From: Rhodothermales bacterium | GTDB lineage: Bacteria; Bacteroidota; Rhodothermia; Rhodothermales; UBA10348 | Direction: 5' to 3' | Assembly: GCA_024711125.1 (NCBI GenBank) | Contig: JANJTM010000010.1 | Coordinates: 1 to 64,000, forward strand | DNA length: 64,000 nt | In this document: piece after piece, positions 1-11,717 of the stretch | How the letters are laid out: each line of letters begins with the position of its first letter | Numbering within the stretch: the first letter of the stretch is position 1 | Translations under genes and position numbers: made by a program | Notes under the pieces: generated by a model | What the model saw: only the letters and a program-made list of their open reading frames with translations | What the model was told of the DNA's origin: nothing | Database searches by the model: none

Positions 1-483
1 GCCGCCCGCGTGCTCGCCGCCGCCATCGCGCCCTCGGCGCCCGATGTCGTGCTGACGGGCGCCGTGTCCAGCGACCAGGGCTCGGGCGCGCTGGGCGGCC
101 TGCTCGCCGAGCTGCTCGGCCTTCCGCAGGTCGCGCTCGCGACTTCGCTGTCGGTCACCGGCCGCTCGGCGAGGGTCCGGCACGAGGTCGAAGGCGGCCT
201 CGAGCGCGTCGTGGACGTCGATCTTCCGATCGTCGTGTCCGTGCAGACCGGCATCAACGAGCCGCGCTACGTCTCGGTGCGCGGCATCCGCAAGGTCGCC
301 GACGTCGAGATCCCGGTACGCGGCGCGGCGGACCTCGGGCTTCCGGGCCCCGCCCCCCGCGTGACGACGCTGGAAGTCTTCCTGCCGCCGTCGGGCAAGA
401 CCGCCGAACTGCTCCAGGGGTCGACCGCGGCCGTGGTGGACCAGCTCGTGGACCGCATCAAGCAGCGAGGGCTCCTGTCATGA
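1..483 (+). CDS. etfB: Electron transfer flavoprotein beta subunit, 5' truncated by window edge
   Basis: This is the C-terminal 160 residues of the EtfB/FixA-type small subunit, which with EtfA carries electrons from acyl-CoA dehydrogenases to the quinone pool. The reading frame is open through base 1 and the family is usually about 250 residues, so roughly the first third lies outside the window; the GTG at 10 is internal. The family signature is clear: an EGGLERVVDVDLP segment followed by VQTGINEPRYVSVRGI. The stop overlaps the etfA start by four bases (ATGA), implying translational coupling. The EtfB-EtfA-acyl-CoA dehydrogenase order indicates a fatty-acid or branched-chain acyl-CoA oxidation operon. 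Confidence 0.95.
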   Translation, partial: AARVLAAAIAPSAPDVVLTGAVSSDQGSGALGGLLAELLGLPQVALATSLSVTGRSARVRHEVEGGLERVVDVDLPIVVSVQTGINEPRYVSVRGIRKVADVEIPVRGAADLGLPGPAPRVTTLEVFLPPSGKTAELLQGSTAAVVDQLVDRIKQRGLLS

Positions 484-1448
484 AGAAGATCGTGGTGCTC
501 GTCGACCGCGTCGGGCGGTCGATCGACGATTCGGCGTTCGAGCTGGCCACCGCCGCACGCTCCGCGGCCGGAGCCTCCGTCGTCGGCCTCGTGGCCGGCC
601 ACGACCTGGCGTCGTACGGGGCCGAACTCGCCCGCTGGTTCGACGAGGTCGTGCTCGTGGACGACGCGCGGCTGGCGGTCCCGGACGGCGACGCGTGGAC
701 CGCGGCGCTCGCTCCGCTGCTGCGGGCCGAGGCCGCCGACTGCGTACTCGCCGCCCACACGAACCACGGGCTGGATTACGCGCCCGCGCTGTCGGTCCGC
801 CTGGACCTTGCGCTGGTGAGCGACTGCCTGTCGGTCGACCTGTCCGGCCCGGCCGTGACGGCCGTGCGGCCGGTACACGGCGGCAAGGTCCATGCCCGCG
901 TGGCCGTCGATCCGGCCGCCGGCGGCTGCCTCGTCACGCTGCGACCCGGCGCGGTCCGGGCCGGCGCCTGTCCGGAGCGGGGCGGAACGGTGCGGAACGC
1001 CGCGCTTCCGGCCGGCTTTGCGCCCCGCCGGCGTTTCGTCGAGACCGTCGCCGGGGACGCCGGCGAGGTGGACATCACGCAGGCCGACCGCCTGGTCGGC
1101 GTCGGGCGCGGCATCGAGGACGCCGAGAGCCTCGACCTCGTGCGCGACCTCGCGGCCGCGCTGGGCGCCGAAGTGGCCTGCTCGCGGCCGGTCGTCGACA
1201 AGCAGTGGCTTCCGAAATCCCGGCAGGTCGGCACGTCGGGCAAGAGCGTGAAGCCGAAACTTTACGTGGCGTTGGGCATCTCGGGCTCGTTCCAGCACCT
1301 GGGCGGGCTCAAGGGCGATCCCTTCGTCGTGGCCGTCAACAAGGATCCGAAGGCGCCGATCTTCTCGGTCGCCGACGTCGGCATCGTGGGAGACCTGTAC
1401 GAGGTCGTGCCCGCGCTCACCGCGAAACTGCAATCCCTCAAGGGCTGA
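480..1448 (+). CDS. etfA: Electron transfer flavoprotein alpha subunit
   Basis: This 322-residue protein is the FAD-binding large subunit of the electron transfer flavoprotein. The N-terminal part (about 1-190) is the ETF fold shared with EtfB. The C-terminal part holds the FAD domain, recognisable from GRGIEDAES, the stretch SRQVGTSGKSVKPKLYVALG, and GISGSFQHLGG followed by AVNKDPKAPIF. Length and motif order are normal for the family. It starts at an ATG inside the etfB stop (ATGA overlap) and is followed after six bases by an acyl-CoA dehydrogenase, its expected electron donor. A FixB-type role in nitrogen fixation is unlikely because no fix genes are nearby. Confidence 0.95.
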   Translation: MKKIVVLVDRVGRSIDDSAFELATAARSAAGASVVGLVAGHDLASYGAELARWFDEVVLVDDARLAVPDGDAWTAALAPLLRAEAADCVLAAHTNHGLDYAPALSVRLDLALVSDCLSVDLSGPAVTAVRPVHGGKVHARVAVDPAAGGCLVTLRPGAVRAGACPERGGTVRNAALPAGFAPRRRFVETVAGDAGEVDITQADRLVGVGRGIEDAESLDLVRDLAAALGAEVACSRPVVDKQWLPKSRQVGTSGKSVKPKLYVALGISGSFQHLGGLKGDPFVVAVNKDPKAPIFSVADVGIVGDLYEVVPALTAKLQSLKG

Positions 1449-1454
1449 ACCGTC

Positions 1455-2603
1455 ATGGACTTCGAACTGACCAAGGCGCAGAAAGACATCCAGCAGGCCG
1501 CGCGCGAGTTCGCCAAGGGCGAGTTCGACAAGGACCTCGCGCTGGAACTGGATCGGAAGCACGAGTATCCGACGAAGATCTGGAAGCGGGCCGCCGAAGA
1601 AGGCTTCATCGGGCTCCATTTCCCGACCCGGTACGAGGGCTCGGGCTACGGATGCCTGGAGAACGTGCTCGTGGTCGAGGAATTCTGCCGCCGCGATTCG
1701 ACCATCGGGGCGGCCCTGATGCTCGCCGATTTCGCTTCCGAGAACATCCTGCGGTTCGGCAGCGAGGAGCAGAAGGCGGAATGGCTGCCCAAGATCGCCC
1801 TCGGCGAGGCCATTTCGGGCGGCTGCATCACCGAGCCCGACCACGGTTCGGACATCACGACGATGAACACCACGGCCGTGCGCGACGGCGACGAGTGGGT
1901 CATCAACGGCGTCAAGACGTTCATCACGAACGCCGGCATCGCCTCGGTCTACGTCGTGATCTGCCAGACCGACCCCGAGGCGGCCCACCGGGGCCAGTCG
2001 ATGATCCTCGTGCCGGCCGACGCGCCGGGCATCGGCATCGCCGACGTCGGCGAGAAGATGGGCATCCGGATGATTCCGACCGGGGAAGTCTCGTTCCGGA
2101 ACGTGCGCGTGCCGGCGGCGAACCTCGTCGGGCAGGAAGGCCGCGGGTTCTACCAGATCCTGGAGTTCTTCGACGAGAGCCGGGTCGAGACGGCGGCCCA
2201 GGGCCTTGGCACCGCGCAGGGCGCCTTCGACCGGGCGCTCGCCTACGTGAAGCAGCGCGAGCAGTTCGGCAAGAAGATCGCGCAGTTCCAGGCGACCCAG
2301 CACAAGCTGGCCGACATGGCGACCAAGATCGAACTGGCCCGGCTCGTCACGTACAAGGCCGCGTGGAACTTCGACCAGGGGCGCATCGACCCGACCCTGA
2401 CGTCGATGGCCAAGTGGTACGCGGGCCGGACGGCCGTCGAGGTCGCCGACGAGGCGATCCAGCTGCTCGGAGGCTACGGGTACATCGCCGAGTACGAGGT
2501 CGAGCGCTATTTCCGCGACGCCAAGATCTGCGAGATCTACGAGGGCACGAAGGAGATCCAGAAGAACACGATCGCGTCGGCGCTCATCGGCAAGCTGAAG
2601 TAG
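1455..2603 (+). CDS. Acyl-CoA dehydrogenase
   Basis: A 382-residue FAD-dependent acyl-CoA dehydrogenase that introduces the alpha,beta double bond into an acyl-CoA and passes electrons to the EtfAB encoded just upstream. It has the helical N-terminal domain, a middle beta domain with GGCITEPDHGSDI, and a C-terminal helical domain with YGYIAEYEVERYFRDAKI. The catalytic base is the Glu of IYEGTKEIQ, near residue 363, as in medium- and short-chain enzymes. Length is typical. Chain-length specificity (butyryl, branched-chain, glutaryl) cannot be decided from sequence alone. It is the last gene of the etf operon; a riboswitch-led methionine unit begins about 50 bases downstream. Confidence 0.93.
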   Translation: MDFELTKAQKDIQQAAREFAKGEFDKDLALELDRKHEYPTKIWKRAAEEGFIGLHFPTRYEGSGYGCLENVLVVEEFCRRDSTIGAALMLADFASENILRFGSEEQKAEWLPKIALGEAISGGCITEPDHGSDITTMNTTAVRDGDEWVINGVKTFITNAGIASVYVVICQTDPEAAHRGQSMILVPADAPGIGIADVGEKMGIRMIPTGEVSFRNVRVPAANLVGQEGRGFYQILEFFDESRVETAAQGLGTAQGAFDRALAYVKQREQFGKKIAQFQATQHKLADMATKIELARLVTYKAAWNFDQGRIDPTLTSMAKWYAGRTAVEVADEAIQLLGGYGYIAEYEVERYFRDAKICEIYEGTKEIQKNTIASALIGKLK

Positions 2604-2655
2604 GTCGGAGCTGCCCTCTTGCATTCGCTCCCAGCGAATGCGTATCATTGCGCCA

Positions 2656-5442
<2,787 letters not shown>

Positions 5443-5475
5443 CGGTTATACTGCGCAGATCGTCACACCGTACCG

Positions 5476-7167
5476 ATGCGCAGCACGCTTCCGCTCCTCC
5501 TCGTTCTCGCAGCCTGCACGAGGCCTCCCGCGCCGAGCCCGGATCCACGGTTCGAGTGGTTCGAACTCGCGGCGACCGACAGCGTCGCCCTGCCGGCGCC
5601 CGGCACCTTCCGCAACCCGATCCTGCCGGGATTCCACCCGGACCCGAGCGTCGTGCGCGTCGGGGAGGATTACTGGCTCGTCACGTCGTCGTTCGCGTGG
5701 TTTCCCGGTCTTCCGATCTTCCATTCGCGGGACCTCGTGCACTGGAAACCGGTCGGCCACGCGCTCGACCGGCCGGAGCAGGTATCGTTCGATTCGCTCC
5801 GGGTATCCGAGGGCGTGTTCGCCCCCACCCTTCGGTACCATGACGGCACGTTCTACCTCGTCGTCACGCTCGTAGGCGCGGGCGGGAACGTCGTGCTCAC
5901 CGCATCGGACCCTCGTGGTCCCTGGTCGCGCCCCGTTCCCCTTCCGTCGGTCGACGGCATCGACCCGGACCTCTTCTTCGACGACGACGGCAGGGCGTGG
6001 ATCGCGCACAACGGTCCCCCGCCGGCCGAGCCGGAGTGGGACGGGCACCGCGCGCTCTGGATCCAGGAGTTCGACGTCGACTCGCTGCGCATGATCGGCC
6101 CGAGAACCCTCATCGTCGACGGAGGTGTCGATCCCGCGACGAACCCCGTCTGGATCGAAGGCCCCCATCTCATCAAGCGCGACGGACGCTATTTCCTGAT
6201 AGCGGCCGAGGGCGGGACCGGCGAAAACCACTCGCAGGTCGTTTTCGCCGGCCCTTCGCCGACCGGGCCGTTCACGCCCGGTGAAGACAACCCCATCCTC
6301 ACGCAACGGGACCTAGCCCCGGGCAGGACCGATGCCGTAACGAGCACCGGCCACGCCGATTTCGTGCAGACCCCGTCGGGCGAATGGTGGGCGGTGTTCC
6401 TGGGATGCCGTCCGTACGATGCCGATCACCTGCTGTATGCGACGGGGCGGGAGACTTTCCTGCTGCCGGTCGACTGGTCCGGCGAGTGGCCGCGCATCCT
6501 GGCCCGCGGTACGCCCGTTCCGCTCGAAGTGCCCTCCCCCTTCGGCGCGACGGGCCCGGTCCGCGGTCCGGTCCTGGACACCTTCGATTCCTCCGAGCTG
6601 TCGCCGGAATGGGTGCGCCTGCGCTCGACGACCCGCTCCCACGCCCGGCTCGACGACGGGGACCTCGTATTGACCGCGCGACCCGATTCGCTCGGAGGTC
6701 TTGGCCGACCCGCGCTGCTGGCCCGTCGCCTCGAGCATGCAAATGCGTCGGCGAGCGTCTCGATGCGGTACCGGCCCGGACAATCGGGCGACCGCGCGGG
6801 TCTCGTCGCGATGCAGCAGGACGATTCCTGGTTCTTCCTTGCCGTCGGGAATGGCCCCGGAGGTACCGGTATCGCCCTCGAACGCCGGTCGAACGGGACG
6901 AGCGCCATCGTCGCGAGCCGCGCCCTGCCGCTCGACGCCGACCAGCCGATCGTCCTGCGGTTCGAGCTCTCGGGGGCTCGGGCCCGGTTCTCGTACCGGG
7001 TGAACGGGGACGAGTGGGCGACGCTCGCCGACGACGTCGACGCGACCCTGTTGACGACCCGCCGGTCCGGTGGATTCACCGGCACGATGGTCGGCGTATA
7101 CGCGCAGACGGGGAGCGGCGCACCGGCTATATTGCCGACCGGAACGGGTCCCGCACAGGGCGGGTGA
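5476..7167 (+). CDS. GH43 family beta-xylosidase / arabinofuranosidase lipoprotein
   Basis: A 563-residue glycoside hydrolase with a lipoprotein signal (VLAAC, Cys14), so probably membrane-anchored in the periplasm or on the surface. Residues about 45-340 form the GH43 five-bladed propeller. The general base is Asp56 in GFHPDPSVV, the pKa-modulating Asp lies in GIDPDLFFDDDG (163/165), and the general acid is Glu228 in WIEGPHLIK. Residues about 360-560 look like the GH43 C-terminal concanavalin-like domain. It opens the xylan locus and would release xylose or arabinose from oligosaccharides. Exact specificity is not decidable here. A TATACT element at 5447 gives a weak promoter candidate. Confidence 0.92.
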   Translation: MRSTLPLLLVLAACTRPPAPSPDPRFEWFELAATDSVALPAPGTFRNPILPGFHPDPSVVRVGEDYWLVTSSFAWFPGLPIFHSRDLVHWKPVGHALDRPEQVSFDSLRVSEGVFAPTLRYHDGTFYLVVTLVGAGGNVVLTASDPRGPWSRPVPLPSVDGIDPDLFFDDDGRAWIAHNGPPPAEPEWDGHRALWIQEFDVDSLRMIGPRTLIVDGGVDPATNPVWIEGPHLIKRDGRYFLIAAEGGTGENHSQVVFAGPSPTGPFTPGEDNPILTQRDLAPGRTDAVTSTGHADFVQTPSGEWWAVFLGCRPYDADHLLYATGRETFLLPVDWSGEWPRILARGTPVPLEVPSPFGATGPVRGPVLDTFDSSELSPEWVRLRSTTRSHARLDDGDLVLTARPDSLGGLGRPALLARRLEHANASASVSMRYRPGQSGDRAGLVAMQQDDSWFFLAVGNGPGGTGIALERRSNGTSAIVASRALPLDADQPIVLRFELSGARARFSYRVNGDEWATLADDVDATLLTTRRSGGFTGTMVGVYAQTGSGAPAILPTGTGPAQGG

Positions 7168-7210
7168 GCCGCTGTCGGCCTCGTCCCGCGCAAAGAACCA
7201 AGCGACGACC

Positions 7211-7870
7211 GTGCGCAGCGATTTACTCCCCCCGATTCTCGACGCCGGAGTAGTGGCCGTGGTCCGCCTCACCGACGCAACGCGGGGCGTCGCGGTTGCC
7301 GAGGCGCTGGCGGCCGGCGGCATCCGCGCGATCGAAATCACCATGACCGTGCCCGACGCGCTCTCACTCCTCGCCGCGCTCTCCGGGGCCCTGGGTCCCG
7401 AGATAGCCCTCGGAGTAGGCTCGGTGCTCGACCTGGACACCGCCCGCCGGGCTATCGACGCCGGCGCGCGGTACGTCGTTTCGCCGGTTTCGAACCCGGC
7501 GCTGCTCGAGGCGGCCGGCAGGCTCGAGGTTCCCGTCATGCCCGGCGCGTTCACGCCGACCGAGATCGAGCGAGCCCACGCGGCGGGCGCCGAAGTCGTC
7601 AAGCTGTTCCCCGCCGACGTCCTCGGTCCTTCGTTCCTGAAGTCGATCCTGGCCCCGATGCCCTTCCTCAAGGTCCTTCCGACGGGCGGAATCGACGCCT
7701 CGAACGCGGCCGCGTGGATTCGGGCCGGGGCCTGCGCGGTCGGGGTCGGAGGCGCCCTCGTGGATCGCACGGCGATCGCCGAGGGCCGGTTCGACCTCCT
7801 GACCGAGCGGGCTCGGGATTTGGTGCGCATCGTTCGCACCGCGCGCGAAGACCAATCCGGAACCTCCTGA
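7211..7870 (+). CDS. eda: 2-dehydro-3-deoxyphosphogluconate (KDPG) aldolase
   Basis: A 219-residue class I aldolase that splits KDPG into pyruvate and glyceraldehyde 3-phosphate. The Schiff-base lysine is Lys131 in VVKLFPAD and the partner Glu42 is in AIEITMTVP; GVGSVLD and the GGID phosphate-binding stretch are also present. The GTG start at 7211 gives the normal family length; an in-frame start at 7070 would overlap the GH43 gene by about 100 bases and is rejected. It is immediately followed by KDG kinase, the preceding step of the hexuronate pathway, ten bases downstream. Confidence 0.93.
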   Translation: MRSDLLPPILDAGVVAVVRLTDATRGVAVAEALAAGGIRAIEITMTVPDALSLLAALSGALGPEIALGVGSVLDLDTARRAIDAGARYVVSPVSNPALLEAAGRLEVPVMPGAFTPTEIERAHAAGAEVVKLFPADVLGPSFLKSILAPMPFLKVLPTGGIDASNAAAWIRAGACAVGVGGALVDRTAIAEGRFDLLTERARDLVRIVRTAREDQSGTS

Positions 7871-7880
7871 CGTCAGACCC

Positions 7881-8909
7881 ATGCGCGTCGTCACCTTCGG
7901 AGAAATCATGCTGCGGCTTTCGCCGCCCGGGTACGAGCGGTTCGTCCGGACCGACCGCTTCGACGTGGTGTACGGAGGCGGAGAGGCCAACGTGGCGGCC
8001 TCGCTCGCCGGGTTCGGCACCGAAGCGGCGTTCGTCACCCGCGTTCCGAAACACGAGATCGGCGAGGCGGCCGTCGGCTACCTGCGCCGCGCCGGCGTGG
8101 ACACGCGGTTCGTGGTGCGCGGAGGGGACCGGCTGGGCATCTATTTCCTCGAGACCGGCGCCAGCCAGCGGCCGTCGAAGGTGATCTACGACCGCGCCGG
8201 GTCGGCGTTCGCGGACCTGGCGTCCGGCGACGTGGACTGGGGCCGGGTCTTCGACGGGGCCTCCTGGTTCCACTTCACGGGCATCACGCCCGCGACCGGC
8301 CCCGGCCCCCGGTCGGTGCTCGGGGAGGCCCTGGCCGCCGCCCGTGCGGCGGGTCTGCGCGTTTCGTGCGACCTGAACTACCGGGCCAAGCTCTGGACCG
8401 TGGACGAAGCGCGCGCCACGATGGTGCCGCTCATGGAGCACGTCGACGTGTGCATCGCCAACGAGGAGGACGCCTTCAAGTGCCTCGGAATCCCGTGCGA
8501 GGCGTCGGATCCGGATTCGGGGCTGCTCGAAGAAGAAGCGTACCTCGACCTTGCCCGCCGGCTGCGCGAGCGCTTCGGGTTCGAAGTCGCCGCCGTCACG
8601 ATGAGGGAGAGCTTCTCGGCCACGCGCAACGGTTGGAGCGCCGTGCTGGCCGACGGCGACGCGCATGCGGGCGGAATCCGCTCGCGGATCTACGACGTGC
8701 ACGTCATCGACCGCGTGGGAGCGGGCGACGCGTTCGCGGGCGGGCTCATCCACGCCCTCCTGTCGGGTCGTCCGGCGCGGGAGGCGCTGGAGTTCGCCGT
8801 GGCGGCCGCGTGCCTCAAGCACACGATTCCCGGCGACTTCAACGCGGTGTCGGTCGCGGAGGTGGAAAACCTGGTCCGTTCCAGCGGATCCGGGCGGGTG
8901 GAACGGTGA
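7881..8909 (+). CDS. kdgK: 2-dehydro-3-deoxygluconate (KDG) kinase, PfkB family
   Basis: A 342-residue PfkB/ribokinase-type sugar kinase that phosphorylates KDG to KDPG, the substrate of the preceding gene's product. It shows the N-terminal VTFGEIMLRLSPPG start typical of KDG kinases, GGGEANVAASLAGFG near residues 33-47, and the second PfkB signature DRVGAGDAFAGG with catalytic Asp283. The stop overlaps the GTG start of dctP (GTGA), so kinase and transporter are translationally coupled. The substrate is assigned from this signature and from the UxaC and KDPG aldolase context. Confidence 0.9.
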   Translation: MRVVTFGEIMLRLSPPGYERFVRTDRFDVVYGGGEANVAASLAGFGTEAAFVTRVPKHEIGEAAVGYLRRAGVDTRFVVRGGDRLGIYFLETGASQRPSKVIYDRAGSAFADLASGDVDWGRVFDGASWFHFTGITPATGPGPRSVLGEALAAARAAGLRVSCDLNYRAKLWTVDEARATMVPLMEHVDVCIANEEDAFKCLGIPCEASDPDSGLLEEEAYLDLARRLRERFGFEVAAVTMRESFSATRNGWSAVLADGDAHAGGIRSRIYDVHVIDRVGAGDAFAGGLIHALLSGRPAREALEFAVAAACLKHTIPGDFNAVSVAEVENLVRSSGSGRVER

Positions 8910-9880
8910 GGGGGCGGATCGCGCTACTGGCGGCCGTGGTCGCGGCGCTCACCGGATGCGGTGCCCGAAGCGACGTCACGGTCGTGCGGCTCGCACACGG
9001 ACTCGACCCGTCACATCCCGTGCACCGGGCGATGGAGTTCATGGCCGAGCGCCTCGCCGAGAAATCGGCCGGCCGGATGCGTCTCGACCTCTACCCGAGC
9101 CAGCAACTGGGCTCGGAACGCGAACTGCTCGAACTCCTCCAGCTCGGCTCCATCGGCATGACCAAGGTCACGGCGGCCGTACTGGAGGGCTTCGTTCCGA
9201 AATACAAGGCCCTTTCGGCGCCGTATGTCTTTCGCGACGAGGGGCACCGTTTTCGCGTACTCGAGGGCGAGATCGGTCGCGAACTGCTCGAGGAGGGACG
9301 CCGATACTGGCTGCTCGGGCTCGCGTTCTACGACGCGGGCAGCCGCAGCTTCTACACCAAGGACCACCCGATACACACGCCGGACGATCTTCGGGGACTG
9401 CGCATCCGCACGCTCGAGAGCGCGACCCAGATCCGCATGGTGAACGAACTGGGCGGATCGGCGACCCCCATCTCGTGGGGCGAACTCTATACCGCCCTGC
9501 AACAGGGCGTTGTCGACGGGGCCGAGAACAACCCGCCGTCGTTCCAGACGTCGCGGCACTACGAGGTCTGTCGGTACTACTCGTTGGACGAGCATACCGG
9601 CATTCCCGACGTGCTGCTCGTATCGACCATCGTCTGGGACCGACTTTCGCCCGAAGAGCAGGGCTGGCTTGCCGAAGCGGCGGCCGAATCGGCCGAAGTG
9701 CAGAAACGACTGTGGCGGGAGGCGACCGAGGAGGCGCTGCGCATCGTCCAGGAGGCCGGCGTCACCGTCCTGCGTCCGGACAAGACACCCTTCCTGGAGA
9801 AGGCGGCCCCGCTGCTCGATGCCTACCGCGACGAGCCCGAGGTCCACGAGTTGATCGAACGCATCCGGGCGGTCGAATGA
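8906..9880 (+). CDS. dctP: TRAP transporter substrate-binding lipoprotein DctP
   Basis: A 324-residue DctP-family solute receptor for a tripartite ATP-independent transporter. The GTG start at 8906, overlapping the kdgK stop, gives a lipoprotein signal ending ALTGC (Cys18). GLDPSHPVHRAMEF, RMRLDLYPSQQLGSERELLE and the conserved Arg-containing GLRIRTLES segment fit the family. The neighbouring uronate genes make glucuronate or 4-O-methylglucuronate the likely ligand, which is an inference. Lipid-anchored receptors are less common than free periplasmic ones but known. It overlaps dctQ by four bases. Confidence 0.92.
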   Translation: MRGRIALLAAVVAALTGCGARSDVTVVRLAHGLDPSHPVHRAMEFMAERLAEKSAGRMRLDLYPSQQLGSERELLELLQLGSIGMTKVTAAVLEGFVPKYKALSAPYVFRDEGHRFRVLEGEIGRELLEEGRRYWLLGLAFYDAGSRSFYTKDHPIHTPDDLRGLRIRTLESATQIRMVNELGGSATPISWGELYTALQQGVVDGAENNPPSFQTSRHYEVCRYYSLDEHTGIPDVLLVSTIVWDRLSPEEQGWLAEAAAESAEVQKRLWREATEEALRIVQEAGVTVLRPDKTPFLEKAAPLLDAYRDEPEVHELIERIRAVE

Positions 9881-10410
9881 GCGCGCGTCCCACCTCGGCC
9901 ATGATTCATGTGCGGCGCGCCTTGGACCGCACGCTGGCGATCGCCCTGTCGACCATCATGGCGCTGCTCGTCCTGGCCGTGTTGTGGCAGGTTTTCACCC
10001 GATTCGCACTGCGGGACGCGGCCTCGTGGACCGAGGAACTGGCCCGCTACCTGCTGATCTGGCTGTCGCTCCTCGGAGCGGCGTATGCGACCGGATCGCG
10101 CCTGCACCTGGCCGTGGACCTGCTGCCGACGCGTCTGCGCGGGGCGGCCCGACGCCGTCTGGAGCGCGTCATCGACGCGTGCGTCCTGCTGGTCGCCGTG
10201 GCGATCCTCGGCATCGGCGGCTCGCGGCTGGTGTGGGTGACCCTCGTACTCGGACAGGATTCGCCCGCCCTCGGCATTCCGCTCGGGTGGGTTTACCTGG
10301 CGCTGCCGCTGTCGGGGGTCCTCATCGCGGTCTATGCGGGGTTCGACCTGGTCTTCGGGCCGGGCGCACCGGGACCGGATCGCGGTTCGGCGCCGCGGGA
10401 GGAACCCTGA
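9877..10410 (+). CDS. dctQ: TRAP transporter small permease DctQ
   Basis: A 177-residue membrane protein with four predicted transmembrane segments (about 24-45, 55-75, 97-118 and 138-158), the layout of the TRAP small subunit. The ASWTEELARYLLIWLSLLGA motif after the first helix is characteristic of DctQ. The ATG overlaps the dctP stop (ATGA) and dctM begins two bases after the stop. The three products form one sodium-coupled importer. Confidence 0.9.
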   Translation: MSARPTSAMIHVRRALDRTLAIALSTIMALLVLAVLWQVFTRFALRDAASWTEELARYLLIWLSLLGAAYATGSRLHLAVDLLPTRLRGAARRRLERVIDACVLLVAVAILGIGGSRLVWVTLVLGQDSPALGIPLGWVYLALPLSGVLIAVYAGFDLVFGPGAPGPDRGSAPREEP

Positions 10411-10412
10411 CC

Positions 10413-11708
10413 ATGGAGTGGCTCGACGTCGCCGTCCTGTGCCTGTCGTTCCTGGGCCTGCTCGCCCTGGGCGTACCGGTTTCGTTCGCGATCGCGCTCG
10501 CGACGCTCGCCACGATGCTGCTCGGGATTCCGCTCCTGCCGGCCCTGACCACCGAGGCCCAGCGTATCGCTACCGGGATGGACAGTTTCGTGCTGCTGGC
10601 CATCCCGTTCTTCGTACTCGCCGGACACCTGATGAACCGGGGCGGAATGGCCCGGCGGCTCATCGACTTCGCCCGGGCGATCGTCGGCAGCCTGCCGGGC
10701 GGACTGGCCCACATCAACGTGGTCGCGGCCATGCTCTTCGGCGCGATTTCGGGCTCGGCCGCGGCGGCCGCCTCGGCGGTGGGTTCCGTCATGGGGCCCC
10801 AGATGGACGAAGCGGGGTACGAGCCGGGTTTCGGCGTGGCGGTCAACGTGACCTCGGCCACGACGGGGCTGCTGATACCGCCCTCGAACATCCTGATCGT
10901 GTACTCGCTCGCCAGCGGCGGCACCTCGATCGCCGCGCTTTTCCTCGCGGGATACCTGCCCGGCATCCTGGTGGGACTGTCCCTGATGGGGGTAGCCGGT
11001 ATCCTGGCGTGGCGGCGCGGGTACCCCGTTTCGCCCCGTACTTCGACCCGCGAGGCTCTGCGCCGCTTCGTGGACGCCATTCCGAGCCTGTTCCTGCTGG
11101 TGGTCATCATGGGCGGCATCGTGGGCGGCCTGTTCACCGCGACCGAGGCCGCAGCGATCGCCGTGCTCTACGCGGGGGTCGTATCGCTCGCCTACCGCGA
11201 GATCTCGTGGCGTGACCTGCCCGGAATCCTGCTGGACGCGTCGGTGACGACCGCGGTCGTGATGCTGCTGGTCGGAACGTCGATGGGCATGTCGTGGATC
11301 ATGGCCTACGTGCACATCCCGCAGACCGTCGCCGACACCGTCGTGGGCGTATCGAACAATCCGGTGCTGGTCCTCCTGCTCATGAACCTCGTGCTGCTCG
11401 TCGTCGGCATGTTCATGGACATGACCCCGGCCGTACTCATCTTCACGCCGATCTTCCTTCCGATCGCGGTCTCGCTCGGGATCGACCCGGTACACTTCGG
11501 AATGATCATGGTGCTCAATCTCTGCATCGGGCTCTGCACCCCTCCCGTCGGCAGCGTGCTCTTCATCGGCGTGGGCATCGCGCGCACGTCGATCGCGCGC
11601 GTGGTGCGCCCGCTGCTGCCGATGTTCGTCGCGATGATCGGGGCCCTGCTCCTCGTCTCGTACGTGCCGGAGATCAGCCTGGTGCTCCCCCGACTCTTCG
11701 GGTATTGA
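10413..11708 (+). CDS. dctM: TRAP transporter large permease DctM
   Basis: A 431-residue polytopic membrane protein of the DctM family, the channel-forming subunit of TRAP transporters. Hallmarks are IPFFVLAGHLMNRGGMARRL, AAMLFGAISGSAAAAASAVG, a helical hairpin with LIPPSNILIVYSL, and the C-terminal CIGLCTPPVGSVLF. Length is normal. Uptake is expected to be sodium-driven, as known for the family. It is ten bases upstream of glucuronate isomerase, so the imported substrate is most simply an aldohexuronate. Confidence 0.93.
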   Translation: MEWLDVAVLCLSFLGLLALGVPVSFAIALATLATMLLGIPLLPALTTEAQRIATGMDSFVLLAIPFFVLAGHLMNRGGMARRLIDFARAIVGSLPGGLAHINVVAAMLFGAISGSAAAAASAVGSVMGPQMDEAGYEPGFGVAVNVTSATTGLLIPPSNILIVYSLASGGTSIAALFLAGYLPGILVGLSLMGVAGILAWRRGYPVSPRTSTREALRRFVDAIPSLFLLVVIMGGIVGGLFTATEAAAIAVLYAGVVSLAYREISWRDLPGILLDASVTTAVVMLLVGTSMGMSWIMAYVHIPQTVADTVVGVSNNPVLVLLLMNLVLLVVGMFMDMTPAVLIFTPIFLPIAVSLGIDPVHFGMIMVLNLCIGLCTPPVGSVLFIGVGIARTSIARVVRPLLPMFVAMIGALLLVSYVPEISLVLPRLFGY

Positions 11709-11717
11709 GATCCTGCG

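Noticed and set aside
267-2648. Minus-strand open frame of about 790 codons across etfB, etfA and the acyl-CoA dehydrogenase
   Set aside because: All three plus-strand genes have full family motifs; this frame spans all of them and matches nothing.
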